A stretch of DNA of 64,000 bases from Cloacibacterium rupense (lineage in GTDB: Bacteria; Bacteroidota; Bacteroidia; Flavobacteriales; Weeksellaceae), in contig NZ_BMLV01000005.1 of assembly GCF_014645495.1 (NCBI RefSeq), forward strand, positions 62,001-126,000. Direction: 5' to 3'. This document shows, piece by piece, positions 7,483 through 15,404 of this stretch. A program made the position numbers and the translations under genes. The first letter of the stretch is position 1, and each line of letters begins with the position of its first letter. The notes under the pieces are model-generated. The model was not told the DNA's origin. It ran no database searches and was given only the letters and a program-made list of their open reading frames with translations.

Positions 7483-9417
7483 TTAATGCAACTTTCTATT
7501 TATTACTCTATCCATATAATCCTGATACCAAGCTTTTGCCAACATGATACTTTTTTGCATTTCAGAATTTTGAGATTGAGAAATCAAATTATTTTCTAGT
7601 CCTAAATCTTCTTTGGTGTAAATCCCAAGAAGTTTCATATCAGAATCAAACGTATAAATATAATTATCTATGGTAAATTGATTAACTGAGCCAGTGGAAT
7701 TAACAATAATATTGGTTTCTTTTTTACCAGAAATCAAACTTCTTCCCCAGCTTCTAACTGGTTTATTATACCCTATCAATTCTGCCAATGTAGGATAAAT
7801 ATCCATTTGCTGTACATTTTCATAATCCTCACCTTGTAACTTATATTCTGGATTCGGTGAAAAAAATAAAATAGGAACCGCAAATCTATTCATTGGTTTA
7901 TTATATTCTTCGTAATAGGTCTGATTGGTATGATCTGCCACAAAAACAAAAATTGTATTGTTATACCAAGGCATTTTTTTTGCAGTTTCAAAGAATTTTT
8001 TAATAGAATAATCGGTGTATTCTACCGGTTCGTGAATATCTATTTTTCCTTTTTTAAATTTCCCATTATATTTTTCAGGAATTTTAAACGGATGATGAGA
8101 CGAAACACTAAACATGGTTGCCATAAAAGGTGATTTCTTTTGATTTAAAGTTTTAGCAAAATATTGAAAAAAAGGCTCATCCCAAATCCCCCAAATCCCA
8201 TCGAAATCTACATCATTATTATATTCTGTCTTGCCATAGTAATGCTTAAATCCTAAAATATTTCCGAAACCTAAAAAGCCCATACTTCCATTGGGCGCAC
8301 CATGAAAAAACGAAGTATCATAGCCCATTTCATCACAAACAGAAACGATAGATTGTATCTTCTGATTAGAATATGGCGAACTGGTAAAAGCGTCTGCTAA
8401 ACTTGGGATTCCTGCCAAAACAGAACTCATCCCGTGTATTGATTGTCTTCCGTTTGCAAAAGCATTTGGGAAAATCAAACTTTTTGTGGCCAAACTATCA
8501 AAAAACGGAGTATAACTCTCAAAATTTTTGATTTTTTTATGTTTATTAAATGCTCCAGAATATTCTCTACCAAAACTTTCGAGGATAAAAATCACCACAT
8601 TGGGTTTAGACTTTGTTCCGCTTTTGTAAAATTTATAAGGTTTTATATTATCGTCAATAAATTTCTGATTCACAAAATGTACTTCTCTGAAATTATTGGT
8701 ATTCATCGTTCTAAAAAACGAAAAAACACTATTCAAAACTACATTAGCTTGTGTAGGATTTTTGACATATCTATTGGCATCTACCAAATTAATTGGCCTG
8801 GTAGAATGTTTGAAATCCCCTCTTATTCCGCCAATTGCAATAGTAACTATTACCAAAAGTGTAAGGATAGAAGTAACAAAATAAGGAAGCAATTTCTGAG
8901 GTTTTCTCTCTGGAACTTGCACTTTTTTGTACAAAAAAATCCAAAATATCATTAAAACTATAAACCAAATAATCACAAAAGGATGTTCTATTACCGATTG
9001 CAAGAAAACTTTACCTATGTTGTTTTCGTGTTGTGCTACGTGAAGTGCAGCGGTTGTTAATCTCGCATTACTGAATTTGTAATATATAAAATCCCCGAAA
9101 TTCATACCAAACGTAATTCCGTTGGTTATGAAATAGAGATAAAAAAGAAACTTCTGATAGCCAGCCTTTGAATTAATAACTATAGGAATTATACTGAGCA
9201 AAACAAACAAACCATTGACATACAAAATAGCAGTAGTATCAAAAGCTAAACCATGATAAGCTAAGCTAAAATAGTCTGAAATACTATCTATTTTGATGAC
9301 ATCTTTATTGAAAAACCAAAACAAAAATCTAGCAACTTGATAAAAAAAGTACGCCAAAAAAATACGGTAAAGAAGTGCTATAACTTCTTGTTTTCTAAAT
9401 TCTGAGAAAATTTTCAT
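7483..9417 (-). CDS. LTA-synthase-like membrane sulfatase/phosphotransferase
   Basis: A 644-residue protein with about five membrane segments in residues 14-200 and an extracytoplasmic alkaline-phosphatase/sulfatase-type domain from about 270. This is the architecture of lipoteichoic acid synthase and phosphoglycerol or phosphoethanolamine transferases. Metal-site candidates are E280 in FILESFGREYSG and the late FVADHTNQ. The nucleophile position in NGRQSIHGM is Ser (S326), where LtaS uses Thr. Gram-negative bacteria lack LTA, so a likely role is decorating an envelope lipid or glycan with a head group. The divergent neighbour is pssA, a phospholipid synthase, which fits a lipid-derived donor. 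The start ATG is five bases from a TAATTTTG box. Confidence 0.8.
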   Translation of the reverse strand: MKIFSEFRKQEVIALLYRIFLAYFFYQVARFLFWFFNKDVIKIDSISDYFSLAYHGLAFDTTAILYVNGLFVLLSIIPIVINSKAGYQKFLFYLYFITNGITFGMNFGDFIYYKFSNARLTTAALHVAQHENNIGKVFLQSVIEHPFVIIWFIVLMIFWIFLYKKVQVPERKPQKLLPYFVTSILTLLVIVTIAIGGIRGDFKHSTRPINLVDANRYVKNPTQANVVLNSVFSFFRTMNTNNFREVHFVNQKFIDDNIKPYKFYKSGTKSKPNVVIFILESFGREYSGAFNKHKKIKNFESYTPFFDSLATKSLIFPNAFANGRQSIHGMSSVLAGIPSLADAFTSSPYSNQKIQSIVSVCDEMGYDTSFFHGAPNGSMGFLGFGNILGFKHYYGKTEYNNDVDFDGIWGIWDEPFFQYFAKTLNQKKSPFMATMFSVSSHHPFKIPEKYNGKFKKGKIDIHEPVEYTDYSIKKFFETAKKMPWYNNTIFVFVADHTNQTYYEEYNKPMNRFAVPILFFSPNPEYKLQGEDYENVQQMDIYPTLAELIGYNKPVRSWGRSLISGKKETNIIVNSTGSVNQFTIDNYIYTFDSDMKLLGIYTKEDLGLENNLISQSQNSEMQKSIMLAKAWYQDYMDRVINRKLH

Positions 9418-9422
9418 AGCGG

Positions 9423-9430
9423 CAAAATTA
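9423..9430 (-). promoter_or_regulatory. -7 promoter box of the LTA-synthase-like gene
   Basis: TAATTTTG on the minus strand, only five bases before the ATG at 9417, implying a very short or absent leader. Confidence 0.5.
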
Positions 9431-9543
9431 CAAATTTTTATAAGAGCAAATTAAAAACATGATGTTTTTGGTTCTGACAACAATTAATTTAAGATTTACC
9501 AAAAACTTCCTTCTTCTGGCTTCCATCTTCCCATCAATTTTTC

Positions 9544-9551
9544 TATTTTTG
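9544..9551 (+). promoter_or_regulatory. -7 promoter box of pssA
   Basis: TATTTTTG followed by TAAA and then the pssA ATG at 9556. The four-base gap again implies a leaderless transcript. Confidence 0.5.
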
Positions 9552-9555
9552 TAAA

Positions 9556-10281
9556 ATGAATTTTATTAAAAACAATTTGGCCAATGCACTTACTCTCGGG
9601 AATTTATTCTGCGGAAGCATTGCAGTGATTCAGATTCTTAATCACAATTATGCCATTGCAGCATTATGCCTGGCGCTTTCGTTGGTTTTAGATTTTTTTG
9701 ATGGTTTTGTAGCCAGAGCTTTGAAATCTAATTCTAATTTGGGGGCACAACTAGATTCTTTGGCAGATATGGTAAGTTTTGGGCTGGTTCCAGGCTTAGT
9801 AATGTTCAATGCTTTTGCCAATAACGCAAATGAATTATTCGGGATTACACTTCCTTTTGAACTTAAATATTTCGGACTTTTTATCACGCTTTTTTCTTGT
9901 CTTAGATTGGCGATTTTCAATTTAGATGAAGAACAAACCTACTATTTCAAAGGTCTAAATACACCAAGTAATACGATTTTAATTTTTGGAGTTCTTTATT
10001 TTTTAGGAGAATCTAGCAATCAATTTGCAAGTGCATTTACCTTAAGTTTTTCCAACGAAATTCTATTTATTTTCACCATTTTAAGTTCTTGGCTTTTGAT
10101 TTCTCCAATTAAAATGATTGCAATGAAATTCAAATCCAAAAAATTAGAAGACAACTATCCTAAAGTATTTTTGGTGATTGGTTCGTTCCTCATTATGTCG
10201 ATTTTCAGATTGGCAGGAATTCCTTTGGTAATCATTTATTACATTTTAATTTCAATAGTGTTTCAAAAACAACTTAAATAA
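9556..10281 (+). CDS. pssA: CDP-diacylglycerol-serine O-phosphatidyltransferase
   Basis: A 241-residue integral membrane enzyme of the CDP-alcohol phosphatidyltransferase family. It contains the full signature D-G-x2-A-R-x8-G-x3-D-x3-D at residues 49-71. The product would be phosphatidylserine, precursor of phosphatidylethanolamine, made at the cytoplasmic membrane. Six or more hydrophobic segments span the protein, and the length agrees with Bacillus-type PssA (class II). A phosphatidylglycerophosphate synthase shares the motif, but the start (NALTLGNLFCGSIAV) is typical of PssA. It is divergent from the LTA-synthase-like gene with 138 bases between the starts. Confidence 0.88.
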   Translation: MNFIKNNLANALTLGNLFCGSIAVIQILNHNYAIAALCLALSLVLDFFDGFVARALKSNSNLGAQLDSLADMVSFGLVPGLVMFNAFANNANELFGITLPFELKYFGLFITLFSCLRLAIFNLDEEQTYYFKGLNTPSNTILIFGVLYFLGESSNQFASAFTLSFSNEILFIFTILSSWLLISPIKMIAMKFKSKKLEDNYPKVFLVIGSFLIMSIFRLAGIPLVIIYYILISIVFQKQLK

Positions 10282-10289
10282 AATCAGGT

Positions 10290-10355
10290 ATGAGATGGGA
10301 GTTACGAGTTAAAACTCACAACTCCACCTCGTAAGCCGTAACTCATAACTCAAGT
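10290..10355 (+). repeat. Short palindromic intergenic repeat
   Basis: The space between pssA and the exonuclease gene is filled with alternating GAGTT and AACTC units, including an 8-base inverted repeat GAGTTACG (10299-10306) / CGTAACTC (10337-10344). It resembles the small repetitive intergenic elements common in flavobacterial genomes. It could fold in RNA; it has no clear T-run and so is not called a terminator. Confidence 0.5.
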
Positions 10356-11120
10356 ATGAATCTAAAACTTCACAAACCGCTTTGTATTTTCGATTTAGAA
10401 ACTACAGGAACAAATATCTCAAAAGACAGAATTGTAGAAATTTGTATTCTAAAAGTATTCCCAGATGCTTCTAGAGAGAGCAAAACATGGTATGTAAATC
10501 CAGAAATGCCAATCCCTGCAGAATCTACCGCAGTGCACGGAATTTCCGATGAAGATGTAAAAGACTCGCCTACTTTCAAAGAACTCGCTCCGAAAATTAT
10601 AGAAATGATTAAAGATTCGGATTTAGGAGGCTTTAATTCTAATCGATTTGACATTCCACTATTGGCGGAAGAATTATTGAGAGCAGGTTATGATTTTGAT
10701 TTGTCTAAACACAGACCTATTGACGCACAAACGATTTTTCATAAAATGGAACCGAGAAATCTAAGTGCTGCCTATAATTTCTACTGCGGAAAATCACTAG
10801 AAAACGCCCATTCTGCGGAAGCTGATACTTTGGCAACTTTCGAAGTTCTGGATGCTCAAGTAGAAAAATACACAGATTTGCCTAATGACATTGCAGCTTT
10901 AAGTGAATTTTCTTTTCATAATAAATTTGCAGATTTAGCAGGATTTATCGCTTTTGATGATAAAGACGAGGAAATTTTTACTTTTGGGAAATACAAAGGT
11001 CAAAAAGTAAAAGATGTTTTCACGAAAGATGTAGGCTATTTCGGTTGGATTCAAAACGCTGATTTCCCGCTTTACACCAAAAAGGTTTTGACTAAAATTC
11101 AGTTGAGAAGTAAGTTTTAA
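10356..11120 (+). CDS. DnaQ-like 3'-5' exonuclease with DUF3820-type C-terminus
   Basis: A 254-residue DEDD exonuclease. Exo I is IFDLETTGT (D13, E15), Exo II is GFNSNRFDIPLLAEEL, and Exo III is the HSAEADT segment giving the DEDDh histidine and aspartate. This is the proofreading fold of DNA polymerase III epsilon. After about residue 200 it has a FGKYKGQKVKDV segment like that of DUF3820/exodeoxyribonuclease X C-termini, often involved in nucleic-acid contact. Flavobacteria carry several such proteins; this one is probably a repair or RNA-trimming nuclease rather than the replicative subunit. It follows pssA after a repeat-filled gap of 74 bases. Confidence 0.85.
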   Translation: MNLKLHKPLCIFDLETTGTNISKDRIVEICILKVFPDASRESKTWYVNPEMPIPAESTAVHGISDEDVKDSPTFKELAPKIIEMIKDSDLGGFNSNRFDIPLLAEELLRAGYDFDLSKHRPIDAQTIFHKMEPRNLSAAYNFYCGKSLENAHSAEADTLATFEVLDAQVEKYTDLPNDIAALSEFSFHNKFADLAGFIAFDDKDEEIFTFGKYKGQKVKDVFTKDVGYFGWIQNADFPLYTKKVLTKIQLRSKF

Positions 11121-11204
11121 ATGGCTTTTGGCTTATTGCATTTGGCTTTTAAAATGTATTTTTTGTTTTAAATTTGACAAAATAAAACATCAAACAAAAA
11201 AAAA

Positions 11205-11624
11205 GTGAACCTCATTCGCATAAAATATTACGAAAGTCCTATTGAAGCCAATAGAGACAAACAAATTTTGGCGGAAAAGGGCATTGAAAGTTATATTGCC
11301 AATGAACAAACCATACAATCAGATTGGTTGCTTTCTAATGCAATTGGTGGTTTGCAGCTGCAAGTTTTTGAAGAAAATGTAGAAAGAGCGAAAGAAATTT
11401 TACAAAAATTTGTAGAAAACGAAGAATTAGCGCTTGAAGTAGAACACACCATAGAAAATCCTGAGTATAGTTTTACTTGCCCAAAATGTGGCTCTAACCA
11501 TATCTATCAACACGAAAAACCAGACGGAATTTTCGGGATAAGCTGGTTGCTAATAGGTATTCCTATAAAAGTTCCGAGTAGTAAATACACCTGTTACTAC
11601 TGTGGAAATGAATTTAAACATTAA
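11205..11624 (+). CDS. DUF2007 protein with C-terminal zinc ribbon
   Basis: A 139-residue protein. The N-terminal 75 residues match DUF2007 (putative signal-transducing, ferredoxin-like): ESPIEANRDKQILAEKGIE and NAIGGLQLQVFEENVERA. The C-terminus has two CxxC knuckles, CPKCGS and CYYCGN, which form a likely zinc ribbon. The reading frame opens with a GTG after a run of A; no ATG fits the conserved start, so GTG is chosen. Function is unknown. Confidence 0.75.
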   Translation: MNLIRIKYYESPIEANRDKQILAEKGIESYIANEQTIQSDWLLSNAIGGLQLQVFEENVERAKEILQKFVENEELALEVEHTIENPEYSFTCPKCGSNHIYQHEKPDGIFGISWLLIGIPIKVPSSKYTCYYCGNEFKH

Positions 11625-11650
11625 AATATATCTCCCAACATTTATCAATT

Positions 11651-12259
11651 ATGAAAATCATTTGCATCGGAAGAAATTACGCAGAACACGCCAAAGAATT
11701 AGGAAACGAAATCCCTGAAAACCCTGTAATTTTCATGAAACCAGATACTGCCGTTCTGAAAAAAGGGAGTGATTTTTACATTCCTGAATTTTCTAATGAT
11801 GTACATTATGAAGTAGAAGTAGTGATTAAAATTTCAAAAGGAGGAAAATACATCTTAGAAGAAAATGCTAATAAACATTATGAAGAAATAGCCCTAGGAA
11901 TAGACTTTACGGCGAGGGATTTACAATCTCAACTCAAAGGAAAAGGCCTACCTTGGGAATTGGCAAAAGGTTTTGACGGAAGTGCCGTGGTTTCTGATTT
12001 CTATTCTAAAGAAAAATTTGACCTTAAAAATTTAAAATTTCAGCTTAAAAAAAATAAAGAAACTGTACAAGATGGTAATACCAATCTCATGCTATTTTCG
12101 CCAGAGCAAATCATCAGTTTTGTATCACAATACTTTACTTTGAGAGTGGGAGATTTAATCTTTACAGGAACACCAAAAGGTGTAGGAAAAGTAGAAGAAA
12201 ATGATGAGCTAGAAATGCTTTTAGAAGGAGAAAAAATTTATACTCTTCGCATACAATAA
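11651..12259 (+). CDS. Fumarylacetoacetate hydrolase-family protein
   Basis: A 202-residue FAH-family enzyme. The N-terminus KIICIGRNYAEHAKELG and PVIFMKPDTAV is the conserved substrate pocket. Acidic metal ligands lie in HYEVEVVIKI and in the GIDFTARDLQ segment. The later GDLIFTGTPKGVG motif is diagnostic. Family members include acylpyruvate hydrolases and oxaloacetate decarboxylases (FAHD1), the best guess for a small stand-alone copy. It lies 26 bases after the DUF2007 gene, so they may share a transcript. Confidence 0.87.
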   Translation: MKIICIGRNYAEHAKELGNEIPENPVIFMKPDTAVLKKGSDFYIPEFSNDVHYEVEVVIKISKGGKYILEENANKHYEEIALGIDFTARDLQSQLKGKGLPWELAKGFDGSAVVSDFYSKEKFDLKNLKFQLKKNKETVQDGNTNLMLFSPEQIISFVSQYFTLRVGDLIFTGTPKGVGKVEENDELEMLLEGEKIYTLRIQ

Positions 12260-12327
12260 ATCATATCAAAATAATTGTGAAGGCTTATTTTTTGTTGTAA
12301 CTTAGTTGTATCAAAAAATCACATATC

Positions 12328-12765
12328 ATGAAAAACATTGTATTGCCAGTTGATTTTTCCGATACCACAGATGTCTTGATAGACGGAGCGGTAGATTTTG
12401 CTAAAGAAGTAATGGGAAAAATATGCTTGATACACGTAGCTCCAGCAGACATTGGGTTTGCAATAGGAGATATGGGATTTCAATACTTTCCAGAAATAGA
12501 GAAAACTGAAATCGCAGAAGAATTGTCTGAGTTGAATGAAATTCAGAAAAGAATAATATCTAAAGGCGTGGCTTGTGAGCACATCTTAAAACAAGGAATA
12601 TCTGCAGAAATCATTTTAAATTATGCCAAAGAAAAAAACGCTAGTTATATTGTAATGGGTAGCCACGGGCGAAGTGGAATTTATGATGTTTTTGTAGGAA
12701 GCCTTACCAAAGATATTACCAAAAAATCTGAAATACCTGTGGTTATTATTCCTTGTCATCAGTAG
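12328..12765 (+). CDS. Universal stress protein (UspA family)
   Basis: A 145-residue single-domain Usp. The start MKNIVLPVDFSDT and the C-terminal ATP-binding loop, GSHGRSGIYDVFVGSLTKDI followed by PVVIIP, match the G-2x-G-9x-G(S/T) pattern. This suggests an ATP-binding Usp. Bacteroidota more often have two-domain proteins; this is the single-domain form. It is monocistronic, ending in a strong bidirectional terminator. Confidence 0.9.
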   Translation: MKNIVLPVDFSDTTDVLIDGAVDFAKEVMGKICLIHVAPADIGFAIGDMGFQYFPEIEKTEIAEELSELNEIQKRIISKGVACEHILKQGISAEIILNYAKEKNASYIVMGSHGRSGIYDVFVGSLTKDITKKSEIPVVIIPCHQ

Positions 12766-12785
12766 AATCTTTCTATTAAAAATAA

Positions 12786-12814
12786 AAAATCCCGATTTTA
12801 ATATCGGGATTTTT
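12786..12814. terminator. Bidirectional terminator between usp and the DUF6341-like gene
   Basis: AAATCCCGAT/ATCGGGATTT stem flanked by A-rich and T-rich tracts on opposite sides, so it can stop both converging transcripts. Confidence 0.85.
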
Positions 12815-12843
12815 ATGTTGATTAAAATTTTATTTGGATAAAA

Positions 12844-13080
12844 TTATTCTACTTCTTTGGTATGAATTTCAGGATTGTAATAGTGAAATTTACCTTCTGT
12901 AGGTGAGTGATAATCTTTGTCTTTGTTATTACCTAAAACGGCAACCAATACATAGCACCAATAGGTAAAAATACCAGAAGCTACTAAAAACAAAATCCAG
13001 TTGAGTACGTTTCCTGCTAAGTCATAAAACCCGAAAGAAAACTTGAATACATCGCTTAAGAATAACCAAAAAGACGTCAT
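12844..13080 (-). CDS. Small membrane protein (DUF6341-like)
   Basis: A 78-residue protein with one or two hydrophobic segments (about residues 22-48, around NWILFLVASGIFTYWCYVLV) and a polar tail ending NPEIHTKEVE. It resembles the flavobacterial family DUF6341, which is often found near DUF6427 genes as here; that assignment is from memory. No catalytic motif is visible. It is divergent from the DUF6427-like gene, 42 bases between starts. Confidence 0.6.
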   Translation of the reverse strand: MTSFWLFLSDVFKFSFGFYDLAGNVLNWILFLVASGIFTYWCYVLVAVLGNNKDKDYHSPTEGKFHYYNPEIHTKEVE

Positions 13081-13098
13081 TTTTTTATTATTTTAAAT

Positions 13099-13106
13099 TA
13101 ACTTTG
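13099..13106 (+). promoter_or_regulatory. -7 promoter box of the DUF6427-like gene
   Basis: TAACTTTG followed by CAC, 16 bases before the ATG at 13123. Confidence 0.55.
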
Positions 13107-13122
13107 CACAAAAATATAAAAA

Positions 13123-14019
13123 ATGTTTAGATTACTCTCAAAAGAAACCAATATTTTTTCGATACCTGTCTATATTTTTTTACTTTTCTTATTAATTGTT
13201 TACTTTAACGTATTAGATTTCAGGAAATTAGAGCTCATTACAGATATTTTAACTTTTTGTGGATTTGCTTTGGGATATTTTCTTTTTAGTGCTATTGGGC
13301 TTAATTACAACACCCATCTTCCGCTAGTTTTATATAGCATTTCTTTGTTTTCATTATATCCTGGTAATCTAGATATAGGAATAGGCATGTCAGTTTTTAC
13401 CAATTCTTTTGTTATTTTTCTTTTGGCAAGTGATAATGACCATGTAAGAAAAAATTCTTATTTGATCATTGGAAGTATTTTAACCATCAATTTTATATTT
13501 CTACCCACTACATGGCCTATGTTTATTTTTGTATTTATACACTTGATATCAACCGCAGATAGAATTTTACTGAATATTTTTAGATATTTTTATGGAATTC
13601 TGATGGTGCTTGGAACATATTTTGGAATCATGTACTTATTAGGAAACACAGAGTTTGATGAGCGATATCTTCCTTTGGTATTAGACAAATTCAGTACAGA
13701 TTTTTACCCATTATATCTTTTAGCTCCTATTGCATTATTTGTACTATATGCAATTTCAGACCATTTTGCCAATTTTAACAAAAAAAGCCCAAGAAGTAAA
13801 TACCAATATAGTTTTCTGCTATTTTTCTTCATAGCACAACTTACAACGGTTTTTCTGTATATGGGAAATTCTTATGAGTATCTACTGCTTTTGGTATTGC
13901 CTAATGTAATAATAATTGCCAGAGGACTGAGATTTCTAAGAAAATATTGGATGAAAGAACTAGGATTTTGGGTAATTATTTTCAGCCTTTTAGCTTATAA
14001 AGCTGCAACATTTTTTTAA
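13123..14019 (+). CDS. Polytopic membrane protein (DUF6427-like)
   Basis: A 298-residue protein with about nine hydrophobic segments and very short loops. It resembles the DUF6427 family of flavobacteria; no function is known. A charged stretch, FANFNKKSPRSKYQY, breaks the hydrophobic pattern near residue 225. It is followed after 12 bases by the DUF3109 gene, so the two are probably cotranscribed. Confidence 0.65.
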   Translation: MFRLLSKETNIFSIPVYIFLLFLLIVYFNVLDFRKLELITDILTFCGFALGYFLFSAIGLNYNTHLPLVLYSISLFSLYPGNLDIGIGMSVFTNSFVIFLLASDNDHVRKNSYLIIGSILTINFIFLPTTWPMFIFVFIHLISTADRILLNIFRYFYGILMVLGTYFGIMYLLGNTEFDERYLPLVLDKFSTDFYPLYLLAPIALFVLYAISDHFANFNKKSPRSKYQYSFLLFFFIAQLTTVFLYMGNSYEYLLLLVLPNVIIIARGLRFLRKYWMKELGFWVIIFSLLAYKAATFF

Positions 14020-14031
14020 ATAAATTAGATT

Positions 14032-14613
14032 ATGATTCAAATAGATGATAAATTAATTTCTGAGGATATTTTTTCTGAAGAATTTGTATGTAACCTTTCT
14101 AAATGTAAGGGAATTTGCTGTGTAGAAGGAGATGCTGGCGCACCATTAGACACCAATGAAACTGAAATTTTGAAAAGAATTTTCCCTAAAATCAAAAGTT
14201 ATTTAAGACCCGAAGGTGTAGCTGCTATAGAAGAACAAGGCACGCATGTAATAGATATAGACGGAGATCTAGTGACACCATTGGTCAATGGCGGAGAATG
14301 CGCCTATGTAATTTTTGATGAAAAAGGTATTACTAAATGTGGCATAGAAAAAGCATATGAAGATGGTGTGGTAGATTGGCAAAAACCCATCTCTTGTCAC
14401 TTATACCCTATCAGAATTACAGAATACAGAAATTTTTCGGCGGTTAACTACCACGAGTGGAGCGTTTGCAGTGATGCTTGCACCTTGGGTAAAGAATTAC
14501 AAGTTCCTGTCTACAAATTTTTGAAAACACCTCTTATTAGAAAATACGGAGAAGAGTTTTATAAAACTCTCTGCGAAGCAGCAGAAGAGTGGGAAAGAGA
14601 ATTTAATTCCTAA
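14032..14613 (+). CDS. DUF3109 cysteine-rich protein
   Basis: A 193-residue cytoplasmic protein of DUF3109. It has many conserved Cys: CNLSKCKGICCVEGDAGAPL near the start, then CAYVIF, KCGIEKAYEDG, CHLYPIRI and SVCSDACTLG. The pattern is reminiscent of the YkgJ-type CxxxCxxxCC zinc/iron-sulfur family, so metal binding is likely. Reaction unknown. The 3' end overlaps the converging gene at 14603 by 11 bases. Confidence 0.85.
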   Translation: MIQIDDKLISEDIFSEEFVCNLSKCKGICCVEGDAGAPLDTNETEILKRIFPKIKSYLRPEGVAAIEEQGTHVIDIDGDLVTPLVNGGECAYVIFDEKGITKCGIEKAYEDGVVDWQKPISCHLYPIRITEYRNFSAVNYHEWSVCSDACTLGKELQVPVYKFLKTPLIRKYGEEFYKTLCEAAEEWEREFNS

Positions 14614-15397
14614 AATCAGAATAGGTATTTTGTATCATAATAATGGTGTCTCCATTGTCTCTGTTATTCATTTTGAAGATTTTAGTTGGATTGCCATTTT
14701 CATCAAACTTATAACTGTAAACGTTTATTTCATCATTATTTATAATTTCCTTTACCAATCTTCGGTTGGTAGAATATATTAATTTTCTGGTAGATTTAAG
14801 ATTATACATTTCACTTTCTTCTAGACTTACCAGACCATTTACATAATATTCTACTATCCTTTGCAGGATTTTATTTTCTTTATAATCCACTGAAGATTTA
14901 GTATAGGTATTATCATTCACGTAATTGCTATAATTAACTTCCAAAACCAATTCGTTTTTAAGTGATTTTTCAGTTTCATTAACTAATCTTCCGTTTTTAT
15001 CATAGGTAAAAATGGTTTTGGTAATTAGCTTGTCATTCATATAGAATTCTTTGGAAGATAGCTTCCCGTTTTGATAGTAAAATTTCACGGCTTCTGTCTG
15101 ATCAGAATTATGGTGTAGAGTTTCTATCCTTATCAATTGATTATCAATATTATAAAAATATTTATCTTCTGTAATATAATCTCCGTCTTGATTTTTTTTG
15201 CTCTGTAAATAGGTATTATAAAAAGTAAGCGTTTCTATGTATACACCCTTGTTATAATTTGCATTAGCCCAAGTTTGTTTAGAAACCACAGTCTCGGTTT
15301 TAGGATTAAGCCCAAAATCTTGAGTGGTTATTTTTTCTTGCGAAAAACCAAATATAGAAGACATTAATACAAATAAAACCAGTTTTTTCATCATCAA
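14603..15397 (-). CDS. Exported YD/Rhs-like repeat protein, paralogue 1
   Basis: A 264-residue protein with a signal peptide (KLVLFVLMSSIFGFSQ). The body consists of short strand-turn-strand repeats of the type aromatic-x-aromatic-[DN]-x-x-G-[KR]: FYYQNGKLSSKEF, FTYDKNGRLVNETE, YKFDENGNPTKIFK. These resemble Rhs/YD and MORN-like (YwqK) repeats that form extended beta sheets. It is the last gene of a five-gene minus-strand operon, seven bases after its paralogue at 15405. Three ATG codons lie within the first three residues (MMMKK is not the case; it is MMMK-like in register), so the exact start may shift by one or two codons. Function unknown. Confidence 0.7.
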   Translation of the reverse strand: MMMKKLVLFVLMSSIFGFSQEKITTQDFGLNPKTETVVSKQTWANANYNKGVYIETLTFYNTYLQSKKNQDGDYITEDKYFYNIDNQLIRIETLHHNSDQTEAVKFYYQNGKLSSKEFYMNDKLITKTIFTYDKNGRLVNETEKSLKNELVLEVNYSNYVNDNTYTKSSVDYKENKILQRIVEYYVNGLVSLEESEMYNLKSTRKLIYSTNRRLVKEIINNDEINVYSYKFDENGNPTKIFKMNNRDNGDTIIMIQNTYSDFRN

Positions 15398-15404
15398 TAA
15401 TTAG

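Noticed and set aside
8443-8955. 170-codon open frame on the plus strand
   Set aside because: Antisense to the LTA-synthase-like gene, no coherent motif or signal peptide; the minus-strand frame has clear family motifs.
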